From contig PBYS01000035.1 in the NCBI GenBank assembly GCA_002729725.1, positions 1-64,000 on the forward strand: a stretch of DNA of 64,000 bases. The letters run 5' to 3'. A program made the translations under genes and the position numbers. Every line of letters begins with the position of its first letter. The first letter of the stretch is position 1. Below, one piece after another: positions 57,055 to 64,000 of this stretch. A model generated the notes under the pieces. The model had not been told where the DNA came from. It searched no databases and saw nothing but the letters and a program-made list of their open reading frames with translations. The stretch comes from Puniceicoccaceae bacterium (lineage in GTDB: Bacteria; Verrucomicrobiota; Verrucomicrobiia; Opitutales; Coraliomargaritaceae).

Positions 57055-58152
57055 CTAACTCAAGCAGCGAACCGCTAACTCACGGCACACTTCTTCCTGC
57101 TCATTGGGCCGCTCAATGATGGCCTCAAAGGCCTCTGTAAAGGCAATCTGAAAATCGATCAACTTCTTGAGCGGCACTTTCGATGCCGTCTCTGCCAGAC
57201 GCCCTAAATACCAGGGGTTTTGCGAAAACACATTGAGATTACTCTTTTCCTCGGTGGCCCCAAAATGCTCCCCGTAAGTGCTGGCCGCGGCTTCGAGATC
57301 GTGCTTCGAGATGCCGCGCGCGCCCAGCCGAATAGCCCCCGCATCCAACAAGACTCGCAACTGGATCAAGAGTCGGTTGCGCGACTGCAAGCTGCCCAAT
57401 AACGGGCGCGATTCACTCACTGTAAAAAAGTGGCGGCGCAAGGCCTCCAACGTCCACGAGAGCTTGAGCGAATAAAATGCATCGGCCGCCTCAAAAAAGT
57501 CGGCATCGCCGAAATTCGGCACCAGATCGGTCACCAAGCGCTCGCTGATAGGTTCTGATTCGGAGCCAACAAAAGTCAGTAGCTTGCGCGTCTCGGCCAC
57601 AATTAAGCGGGTATTTCCATTCACTTTGCCAACCAGCAAATCAATGGCTCCACGGCTGATGGTGACGCCTGCCTTCTCGCACTCTTCGCTGATGAGTGCT
57701 GCGCAGGTCTGAGCGGCATTTTTGCCGCCGGTAATCGCGGTGAAATCAGATTTCTTCTGGCACCACTTGAAAAAGCTGCGCCGCTTATCGACGGGTTGCG
57801 CGGTGATCAGCACCCCAACAGTGGTGGGGTCCAACCACTCCAGCACTTCTTTCAAATTCTCTAATAAATCCAAGGTGCCCTGCGCGCGCCCGGTCGGACT
57901 ATCCGCCAGAAAATTGACATCCTTAAGCCACACCACCTTGCGCTCACCAAAGAGCGAGAGCGTCTGCACCGCACTGGTGAAGCGATTCAGTGCAGATTCC
58001 ACCTCAGACACATTAGAGGCACGCCCATCCACCACCTCCTTGGAGAGATCGTCTGAGAGGTCTTGCGTTTGCTCGCTGAACCAAGCCTTACCCTTTTCTG
58101 AAACCAGGTAATCGTCTTCTCCGCAGATAAATGTAAATGGCTTGGCTGACAT
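57055..58152 (-). CDS. holA: DNA polymerase III subunit delta
   Basis: Clamp-loader subunit that opens the beta clamp. 365 residues from the ATG at 58152 (MSAKPFTFICGEDDYLV); the frame extends to a TTG without support. The N-domain has the GEDDYLV and VWLKDVNFL segments, the middle has INLLVGKVNGNTRL-type (AIDLLVGKVNGNTRLIVAETRKL), and the C-domain is helical. Sequence conservation in this family is low, but the pattern and size fit. Confidence 0.87.
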   Translation of the reverse strand: MSAKPFTFICGEDDYLVSEKGKAWFSEQTQDLSDDLSKEVVDGRASNVSEVESALNRFTSAVQTLSLFGERKVVWLKDVNFLADSPTGRAQGTLDLLENLKEVLEWLDPTTVGVLITAQPVDKRRSFFKWCQKKSDFTAITGGKNAAQTCAALISEECEKAGVTISRGAIDLLVGKVNGNTRLIVAETRKLLTFVGSESEPISERLVTDLVPNFGDADFFEAADAFYSLKLSWTLEALRRHFFTVSESRPLLGSLQSRNRLLIQLRVLLDAGAIRLGARGISKHDLEAAASTYGEHFGATEEKSNLNVFSQNPWYLGRLAETASKVPLKKLIDFQIAFTEAFEAIIERPNEQEEVCRELAVRCLS

Positions 58153-58247
58153 ATGAATCTCCACTCTTAGAAGCCCGAATGAAGAGCGCAAGACGTAAGC
58201 GCCACAGAGCAAAATTGCAGCGAAAATAAGTCTACACTCGCTCGCAA

Positions 58248-59534
58248 TTAATCCTCTCTACCGCAATCGCAGAGAAACTCTTCCATCTTATATTTGCGCA
58301 ATTTGCGGCGCACCCAATCCAGCGCTGCATGTACCGCTCGCGCTTTCACGTCGAGCCGCCCACCCGTATAACGGACGGTTTTACACCAGACCCCGACCGG
58401 GGAATGATAGCCGAGGTGAATGGTGCCGACGGGGTTTTGATCATTACCTCCGTCGGGTCCGGCAAAGCCAGTCACGCTGAGGCCATAATCTGAAGAAAGT
58501 CGCTCCGCAATACCAGAGGCCATGGCGATCGCGCACTCGGGGCTGACAGCTCCGTGTTGCTCGATAATCGACTCAGGCACTCCGACCTTCGACACTTTGA
58601 CATCGTTGGCATAGCAAACGACGCCGCCGACAAACATCTTAGAGGCGCCACACAAATTAGTAAATGCATCACACAATAAACCACCGGTGCAGGATTCCGC
58701 AATGGCCAGCGTGCGATCCAATGCGCGCAGCTCATGAAACACGACCCCAGCTAGCGAACAGTGGCCGAAACAGACAAAATCCTCGCCCAGCAGCAGTCGC
58801 GCTTCATGAGCGATCGCTTTAAGTTGCTCGCGATCCAGTGCACGATCGCGCGAACTGAGGCGCACATCCACGATCCCATAATGCACGCAATACGCCACCG
58901 TGAGATCGGGGTGCTCACGCACGATCGGTTGCATCGTTTCTTCCACGGTGGACTCGCCGGAGCCGCAAGTGCGCAACTGAATGTAGGCCTCTTCATCGCT
59001 GAGCACGCCCATGGCTTGCAGCATCGGGATCGCTTGCTTCTCAAACATAGGAGTCAACTCATGCGTAGGTCCGGGCAACATAATCAGAATTTTGCCATCT
59101 GCGCGATAAGCCAAACCTGGCGCGGTGCCCCGCTCATTATGTAGCACCTCCCCCTCGGCAAAGCGGTAGCACTGCTTTAAGTGGTGTGCTGCCATGCGCC
59201 GCCCCAGCACTTTAAAATGAGACAAAATCAAGGCTTCGATCTCTGCATCAAACACGAGTTTCGCGCCCAATGCTTCCGCGATATTTTCGCGCGTCATATC
59301 GTCGGCAGTAGGCCCCAGCCCGCCGGTGGTGATCACAATGTCCGAATGGGCCCACGCATCTAGAAAGGCACGCTTAATCTCAGTGGGCTCGTCGGTAATC
59401 ACACGGCTGCGGTGTATGGGTAGGCCATAGCGCGCGAGCTGCGCCCCCAAATAAGTGAGGTGCGAGTTCTCTCGAATTCCGACGAGAAGTTCGTCTCCAA
59501 AGTTGATTACTTCGACAATAGGCATTTTAGACAT
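58248..59534 (-). CDS. cinA: CinA family protein (competence/damage-inducible, PncC-like)
   Basis: 428 residues from the ATG at 59534 (MSKMPIVEV). The N-terminal molybdopterin-binding-like domain has INFGDELLVG and TTGGLGPTADDMTRE. The C-terminal CinA domain (~265-428) has AESCTGGLL, VGGVVCYANDVK and SVTGFAGPDGG. CinA C-domains act as NMN deamidases, and N-domains as ADP-ribose pyrophosphatase-like. It is divergent from uvrC, with 62 nt between the chosen starts. Confidence 0.93.
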   Translation of the reverse strand: MSKMPIVEVINFGDELLVGIRENSHLTYLGAQLARYGLPIHRSRVITDEPTEIKRAFLDAWAHSDIVITTGGLGPTADDMTRENIAEALGAKLVFDAEIEALILSHFKVLGRRMAAHHLKQCYRFAEGEVLHNERGTAPGLAYRADGKILIMLPGPTHELTPMFEKQAIPMLQAMGVLSDEEAYIQLRTCGSGESTVEETMQPIVREHPDLTVAYCVHYGIVDVRLSSRDRALDREQLKAIAHEARLLLGEDFVCFGHCSLAGVVFHELRALDRTLAIAESCTGGLLCDAFTNLCGASKMFVGGVVCYANDVKVSKVGVPESIIEQHGAVSPECAIAMASGIAERLSSDYGLSVTGFAGPDGGNDQNPVGTIHLGYHSPVGVWCKTVRYTGGRLDVKARAVHAALDWVRRKLRKYKMEEFLCDCGRED

Positions 59535-59596
59535 AGTAAGTCTTAGCAATGAGCGCAGCTTGCGCTGAACTGCAACCGCAATCTATAATTCCTCCC

Positions 59597-61066
59597 ATGT
59601 CCGAAGGATCTAAAGCCCAATTAAAAGAGAAAGTCCGTCGCCTACCGCACAAGCCGGGCGTCTATCAGATGAAAGACCGCATCGGGCAAATTATCTATGT
59701 GGGCAAAGCTAAGGACCTGAAGAAACGAGTCAGCACCTACTTCCAAGCTTCCCGTAAAATGATGGTGGCTCAGCCCAAGGTCCGAGCAATGCTCGACCTC
59801 ATTCACGACTTCGAGATCATCATCGTCAAATCCGAGGCCGAGGCGCTGCTGCTGGAGGGGCAGTTAATCAAAAAATACAAGCCGCGCTACAACACTGACT
59901 TCACCGACGACAAGCGCTTCCTACTGGTGCGGATCGATCCGCGCGAGGCCCTGCCCCGATTCCGACTCACGCGCAATCGTACCGATAGCAACTCCCGCTA
60001 CTACGGCCCCTTCGCTCACTCCTCACACCTCCGCAAGACACTGGCGGAACTACGTCGACGCTTCGGCATCTTACTCAGCGACGCCTCCCCGATCCAATTG
60101 CCCGACGGCCGCTGGCGACTCTACGACGATGCACGCGCTGAAATCTACGAGCACGACAACGAGATCACCAGCGAGGCCTATGCCGAACGGCTCGAAGCTG
60201 CCTGCGAATTCCTCGACGGCAAGGCGCGCCAATGGCTGGCCGAGCTAAAGAGCGAAATGCTGGCCGCGGCGGAAGGCCGCCGCTACGAAGAGGCCGCCGC
60301 CCTGCGTGACCGTATCGAAGCCTTGCAACGCACCGCCGATCGCACCCGTAAATTTGAGCGCAACTTACTTGGCACCCACAACCACAGCCAAGTCGTCAAG
60401 CGGCTGCAGGAAAAACTCGCCATTGCGCAGGAGCCCAAACATATGGAGTGCTTCGATATTTCGCATATTTCGGGCAGCTTCTGTGTGGCCTCGATGGTGG
60501 CCTTTAAAGATGGGCAGCCTGACCGCAAAAACTACCGTCGCTTTAAGATCAAGAGCTTCGTGGGCAACGACGATTTTCGCGCCATGGAAGAAGTCGTGGG
60601 GCGCCGCTACCGCCGCCTACATGATGAGGGCAAAGCCTTTCCCGATCTGATCGTCATCGACGGCGGAGCGGGACAAGTCACCGCTGCGCTCAAAGCCTTC
60701 CTCAGCCAAGGGCTCGAACCCCCCGAGCTGATTGGCCTCGCCAAGCGCAACGAAACCGTCATCTACAGCGATGGACGCGAGCCTCTCAATATCCCGCATC
60801 ACGACCCCGCCCTGCGACTGTTGCAACACATCCGCGACGAAGCACACCACTTCGCCAATAGTTTCAATGCCGAGTTGCGGAGCAAGCGCCTAAAGGAATC
60901 GATCCTCGACGACTTCAAAGGCCTCGGCAGTCAACGCAAACAGCAACTGCTACAGCACTTCGGCTCACTTGAAAAGCTGCGCAGTGCTAGCGTGAAACAA
61001 CTAACACAGGTCGAAGGCATCGGAAAATTAACCGCCGAGCGACTTACGGAATTCCTGAAGGGCTAA
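59597..61066 (+). CDS. uvrC: Compact UvrC excinuclease subunit lacking Fe-S cysteines
   Basis: 489 residues from the ATG at 59597; an in-frame ATG at 59549 adds 16 unlike residues. Domains: GIY-YIG nuclease (~10-90; PGVYQMKD, IIYVGKAKDLKKRV), UVR motif (~225-260), RNase H-like nuclease (MECFDISHISG, VIDGGAGQV, RDEAHHFAN, giving the DDH triad) and C-terminal helix-hairpin-helix pair. Typical UvrC is ~600 residues. Here the CxxxxCxxxC-type iron-sulfur cysteines after the first nuclease are absent (the segment reads DASPIQLPDGRWRLYDD), and about 100 residues before the RNase H domain are missing. Both nuclease centres look intact. Confidence 0.92.
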   Translation: MSEGSKAQLKEKVRRLPHKPGVYQMKDRIGQIIYVGKAKDLKKRVSTYFQASRKMMVAQPKVRAMLDLIHDFEIIIVKSEAEALLLEGQLIKKYKPRYNTDFTDDKRFLLVRIDPREALPRFRLTRNRTDSNSRYYGPFAHSSHLRKTLAELRRRFGILLSDASPIQLPDGRWRLYDDARAEIYEHDNEITSEAYAERLEAACEFLDGKARQWLAELKSEMLAAAEGRRYEEAAALRDRIEALQRTADRTRKFERNLLGTHNHSQVVKRLQEKLAIAQEPKHMECFDISHISGSFCVASMVAFKDGQPDRKNYRRFKIKSFVGNDDFRAMEEVVGRRYRRLHDEGKAFPDLIVIDGGAGQVTAALKAFLSQGLEPPELIGLAKRNETVIYSDGREPLNIPHHDPALRLLQHIRDEAHHFANSFNAELRSKRLKESILDDFKGLGSQRKQQLLQHFGSLEKLRSASVKQLTQVEGIGKLTAERLTEFLKG

Positions 61067-61071
61067 TTCGG

Positions 61072-61515
61072 CTAAGTATCATCACCCAAGGCAAAATTCA
61101 CCGCATCAATGCCAGCCAGCGAGCAGGCATCCATCACTTTCACAATTTGCGCGTGCGACACGGTTTCGGCCGGCGAAATGGTGACAATGGCTTCAACTTT
61201 ATTGGCAGCACTTGCTTCGCGAAAGCGGGTCAACATCGCAGCCAGCTCTTGATAGCGCTGAGCCTCTGGCGCATCGTAGGGATAATCATTGACCACAACT
61301 TGCCCATCGTCGCGAATCTCAATGATCTGTTCATCGGGCAAATCCAACGGCTCCTCCTGCTCGACCGAGCCTGGTAACTGAAAAGAAAGATCGGCCTCCT
61401 GCTGCTCCATGGTCGATGCCACCATGAAGTAGATCAAAAGCAAAAAGACGACATCGATCATCGGTGCGATCGCGACGCCGACTTTTTCATCTGCTTTTCT
61501 CTTCAGTTTCGCCAT
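61072..61515 (-). CDS. exbD: ExbD/TolR family biopolymer transport protein
   Basis: 147 residues: a short basic N-terminus, one membrane helix carrying the proton-path Asp (APMIDVVFLLLIYFMV), and a periplasmic domain. ExbD/TolR proteins work with ExbB/TolQ channels to energise outer-membrane processes. It begins 5 nt after the preceding exbD-like gene; an exbB is not adjacent, so its channel partner lies elsewhere. Confidence 0.92.
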   Translation of the reverse strand: MAKLKRKADEKVGVAIAPMIDVVFLLLIYFMVASTMEQQEADLSFQLPGSVEQEEPLDLPDEQIIEIRDDGQVVVNDYPYDAPEAQRYQELAAMLTRFREASAANKVEAIVTISPAETVSHAQIVKVMDACSLAGIDAVNFALGDDT

Positions 61516-61520
61516 ACTGC

Positions 61521-61940
61521 TTATTGCATTTGATAGGTTGCATAGATCACCTCATAGGCACCCACTTCGGCACAGGCTTGCAGCACCTTCTTAATTTCAC
61601 GATAGGCGGTCGCCTCATCCGCACGCAGGTGAATGCGCAACTCAGGATTCGCCTCCAATGAGGCCTTCATTTGCCCCTGCATATCACTCAAGGATACTGG
61701 CTGAGTGCCTAGATAGATCACACCTTCGGCATCTAGCGAAATCGTCCCGCGATTGGGCAGGTCCTCGGCATCAGGCACATCACTTTGTGCGGACTCTGGC
61801 AAATCTAGCTTCTTCGCACGGTCGGCCTGCGCGAGGGTGCTGACCGTCATAAAAAAAACCAGCAGCAAGAAGACCATATCGATCATGGGCGTCATGGGAA
61901 AATCTTCCTCGGGCGACTGACTGGATCTGCGGCGTGCCAT
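61521..61940 (-). CDS. exbD: ExbD/TolR family biopolymer transport protein
   Basis: 139 residues with the same layout as its downstream neighbour: a charged N-terminus, a helix with the conserved Asp (TPMIDMVFLLLVFFMT) and a periplasmic domain. The two proteins differ enough that this is an old duplication, typical of Verrucomicrobia/Planctomycetes clusters where two ExbD copies follow one ExbB. Here no ExbB precedes; the upstream gene is the lineage-specific small protein. Confidence 0.92.
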   Translation of the reverse strand: MARRRSSQSPEEDFPMTPMIDMVFLLLVFFMTVSTLAQADRAKKLDLPESAQSDVPDAEDLPNRGTISLDAEGVIYLGTQPVSLSDMQGQMKASLEANPELRIHLRADEATAYREIKKVLQACAEVGAYEVIYATYQMQ

Positions 61941-62008
61941 TCAAGCAGAAGTTTGCAAGAATCCGCTGCAAGTTAGAAGCTTAATCTGATTGGCCGCTCC
62001 GGAGATTG

Positions 62009-62437
62009 CTAGCCCATTCGAGGCTTCTTAATCGTTGGCTTAATTCGCTCGGGCCGAAAGGGCCGGTCAAATGCGGCGGCAAACTGATAGCCTCCGGAAA
62101 AGTCCTCCACGCTATCTTGGTCGGTCTTCCCCAACACCTTGCATTCGACCAGGTTAAAGACGATATTACCAAAGTCGCGGCATTCACGGATCCCCCAATA
62201 CTCCAACACAGGCCGTGCCATGGGGCCATACTGGTCAATCGCATACAGACGAATGCCTTCGAGCAACTGCTCCCCGGTCAAGTGATTAGACTTATCCAGA
62301 TCGCCGCTTTTATGCATTTCCTTTAAGCTATAATCCAGCGCTTGTCGTAAGAAATAATAAGCACCGCGCGCATACCGCGGATCGTCCTTACGAATGGTAC
62401 GGATTACTTCGTTAAAATCTCGGTTTGGGTCATTCAC
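62009..62437 (-). CDS. Planctomycetes/Verrucomicrobia-restricted conserved protein (Minf_1886-like)
   Basis: About 142 residues. It matches a lineage-restricted family I recall as Minf_1886/Plancto_Ver_chp: DDPRYARGAYYFLRQALDY, LTGEQLLEGIRLYAIDQYGPMARPV (outline), YWGIRECRDFGNIVFNLVE and DFSGGYQF. The function is unknown. No ATG is in frame near the start; GTG at 62437 or TTG at 62455 are the options, and I chose GTG. It precedes the two exbD genes on the same strand. Confidence 0.8.
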   Translation of the reverse strand: MNDPNRDFNEVIRTIRKDDPRYARGAYYFLRQALDYSLKEMHKSGDLDKSNHLTGEQLLEGIRLYAIDQYGPMARPVLEYWGIRECRDFGNIVFNLVECKVLGKTDQDSVEDFSGGYQFAAAFDRPFRPERIKPTIKKPRMG

Positions 62438-62536
62438 TGACAATAGATGAAGCAAAAAAGTTCAAGAGGTCAATCGACGAAATGCAAGATCCCGGAGACA
62501 GGCGAGCTCCTAAGCTCAACCTGGTACAGCCACAAA

Positions 62537-63448
62537 CTACGATTCCACAGTCACAGTCAGACCACGATTATCAGCCAACAAGCGATACGCACGACTCTGC
62601 ACGGCATTGCCCGCATACACTTGCTCCATCGCGGCGGCCACTGCGAGTGCCTTATCTTCGCTAGTCACGCAGACGACCGTCGAACCACTCCCACTCAGCC
62701 ACCCCGTGTAGGCACCGGCATGGCAGCCAGCTTCGATGCTTTCGTGTCCGTATGGATTCAGCAACTCACGATAAGGCTGATGTATATAATCATTCACCGC
62801 GCCGTCCAAACGCTCAAAATCACCCGCGACTAAGACTCCCACCAAAAAAGCCAAGCTATTCGCACTGCGCACGACGTCCTTAAAAGGGATCGTGTCTGGC
62901 AAGACTCGGCGCGACTTTTCAGTCAGCACTTTATAATCGGGCGAAACTGCCACAAAAACCAGCGACTCTGGCAAGGGAAACCGCACGTGCTCGCGATAGG
63001 CAAAAGTTTGTGGCTCGGTGCGCGCAATGCAAAATCCGCCTGCAAATACAGCACAGGCATTGTCGGGCGCGTTGTCTAAGTCGGTAGTCAGGCGAATCAT
63101 CGCTTCCAAGTCCAATGGATCGCCGTGCAACTTGTTCAAGCCCGCCACGATTGCCGCACGTATAGTTGAACTGGAACCCAAGCCACGCGCTTCGGGCACA
63201 TCGCCCCAAATCTCGTAATCGAATCCGATTACCTCGACCTCAGCGGCGGCCGCAAAAGCGCCTGCCGCACACTCGATCATCTGCTGCGTGCCCTCATGGG
63301 CCGCTTCGAGGGCACAAATTTTAGTGTCATTGCGCTCAATCAGTCGCACAAAATTATACAGCGACAGCGCAATGCTCAAGGTGTCAAAGCCCGGCCCGCA
63401 ATTTGAGGTACTAGCGGGCGCTTGGACGAGAATAGAACGTGCTGACAT
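62537..63448 (-). CDS. thrB: Homoserine kinase
   Basis: GHMP-family kinase phosphorylating homoserine, the step before threonine synthase. The N-terminal APASTSNCGPGFDTLS, the ATP-loop ARGLGSSSTIRAA and the late GAYTGWLSGSGSTVV are diagnostic. Length 303 is normal. The start is ATG at 63448. It is 7 nt after smpB on the same strand. thrC and lysC lie at the other end of the window. Confidence 0.95.
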   Translation of the reverse strand: MSARSILVQAPASTSNCGPGFDTLSIALSLYNFVRLIERNDTKICALEAAHEGTQQMIECAAGAFAAAAEVEVIGFDYEIWGDVPEARGLGSSSTIRAAIVAGLNKLHGDPLDLEAMIRLTTDLDNAPDNACAVFAGGFCIARTEPQTFAYREHVRFPLPESLVFVAVSPDYKVLTEKSRRVLPDTIPFKDVVRSANSLAFLVGVLVAGDFERLDGAVNDYIHQPYRELLNPYGHESIEAGCHAGAYTGWLSGSGSTVVCVTSEDKALAVAAAMEQVYAGNAVQSRAYRLLADNRGLTVTVES

Positions 63449-63454
63449 AATAGT

Positions 63455-63928
63455 TTAGCGATAGTCGCGCATATCGCGCTCGGCTTCGCGCATGGTGATT
63501 TTCTTTTTCAGAGTCTCGCGCTTATCATGCAGCTTTTTACCAGTGCAAAGCGCAATCTCGATCTTAATCAAGCCGTGCTTGATATAGATGCGTATTGGAA
63601 TCAAGGACTTACCCCCCGTCTCCATCGCACCAAACAATTTGTGGATCTCACGCCTGTGCAAGAGCAACTTGCGCTTCCGGCGTGGTGGGTGATTTTGAAA
63701 ATTGCCGAATTTATACTCTCCGACGTGGGAGTTATACATCCAGACCTGCCCCTTCTCCACGCGGCAAAATGCCTCGCTAATCTGCGCATCCCCATCACGG
63801 ATCGCCTTGACCTCGGTGCCTTGCAACACCAGACCAGCCTCAAAACTATCGCCCACAAAATAATTGTGGTGAGCTTTACCATTACGGATTTCCCGCAGGT
63901 GATCCTTCGACTTTTTTTTGGCGCACAC
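63455..63928 (-). CDS. smpB: SsrA-binding protein
   Basis: Binds tmRNA and delivers it to stalled ribosomes in trans-translation. 157 residues with IRNGKAHHNYFVGDSFEAGLVL (outline), GTEVKAIRDGDAQISEAF, VWMYNSHVGEYKFGN and the basic C-terminal tail HDKRETLKKK. The start codon is GTG. It is the first gene of a likely smpB-thrB unit. The ssrA gene itself is not in this window. Confidence 0.95.
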   Translation of the reverse strand: MCAKKKSKDHLREIRNGKAHHNYFVGDSFEAGLVLQGTEVKAIRDGDAQISEAFCRVEKGQVWMYNSHVGEYKFGNFQNHPPRRKRKLLLHRREIHKLFGAMETGGKSLIPIRIYIKHGLIKIEIALCTGKKLHDKRETLKKKITMREAERDMRDYR

Positions 63929-63971
63929 GTTATGGGGCTCCCTCTATCGGGAAAAACGTAGAGGGCACACT

Positions 63972-63977
63972 ATTATA
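63972..63977 (-). promoter_or_regulatory. -10 box upstream of smpB
   Basis: The minus strand reads TATAAT, 44-49 nt before the smpB GTG. A 7-bp hairpin (CCCTCTA 63940-63946 with TAGAGGG 63959-63965) lies in the implied 5' leader. The -35 falls near the window edge and is not convincing. Confidence 0.4.
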
Positions 63978-64000
63978 ATATACAATAGAATCCTGTTTCG

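Overview
The window reads as a chromosomal segment of a Verrucomicrobiota bacterium, most likely a marine Opitutae/Puniceicoccales-type organism close to Coraliomargarita. The basis is protein-level resemblance and gene content: a Planctomycetes/Verrucomicrobia-restricted small protein (62.0 kb), a PEP-CTERM-type protein, olefin-type oleC/oleD genes, and palindromic intergenic repeats of a kind I associate with this group. This placement is inference; there is no rRNA gene here. Base composition looks moderately GC-rich, genes are tightly packed on both strands, and there is no transposase, integrase, phage gene or CRISPR array.

Layout. 1-3 kb: two clusters of an ~85-nt imperfect palindromic repeat flank a WecA/MraY-type glycosyl-1-phosphate transferase and a GbsR/MarR-type regulator. 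3-9 kb: thrC-lysC on the minus strand, then pyrH, frr and proB on the plus strand, then an MBL-fold hydrolase. 9-13.5 kb: a hybrid histidine-kinase-like protein with an eroded ATPase domain, then an oleC-oleD pair (beta-lactone synthetase and 2-alkyl-3-oxoalkanoate reductase) without oleA or oleB beside it. 13.6-25 kb: housekeeping genes (Ppx/GppA, tdk, an rRNA-type methyltransferase, dprA, nnr, a MATE transporter, pdxJ, argG), an ECF sigma/anti-sigma pair and tRNA-Lys(UUU).

25.4-43.5 kb is the accessory, cell-surface region: an unknown lipoprotein, a miniature YadA-type trimeric autotransporter with N@d coiled-coil repeats, a PEP-CTERM protein, an M16 peptidase, a coiled-coil protein, a two-partner secretion pair (TpsB and a ~2,220-residue TpsA adhesin carrying about ten MBG repeats), and a divergent NarL/LuxR-type response regulator overlapping a 7TMR-DISM histidine kinase. 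That kinase has lost the middle of its ATPase domain and is frameshifted. It is followed by a membrane protein with an M23-like domain lacking its metal ligands. A perfect 8-3-8 palindrome lies between the TpsA gene and the response-regulator gene and is a candidate operator tying the two-component system to the adhesin.

43.5-64 kb is core metabolism again: purE-purK-trpE, a short primary-type sigma factor, gltA, hisH, serA, yicC, hemB, a PF03773-type permease with a cysteine-rich loop plus a small membrane protein and an ArsR regulator, rsgA, holA, cinA, a compact uvrC lacking the Fe-S cysteines, two exbD genes, the Planctomycetes/Verrucomicrobia-restricted protein, thrB and smpB. Start codons were re-chosen by family alignment and codon inspection where the longest reading frame began at TTG or carried an unlikely N-terminal extension.
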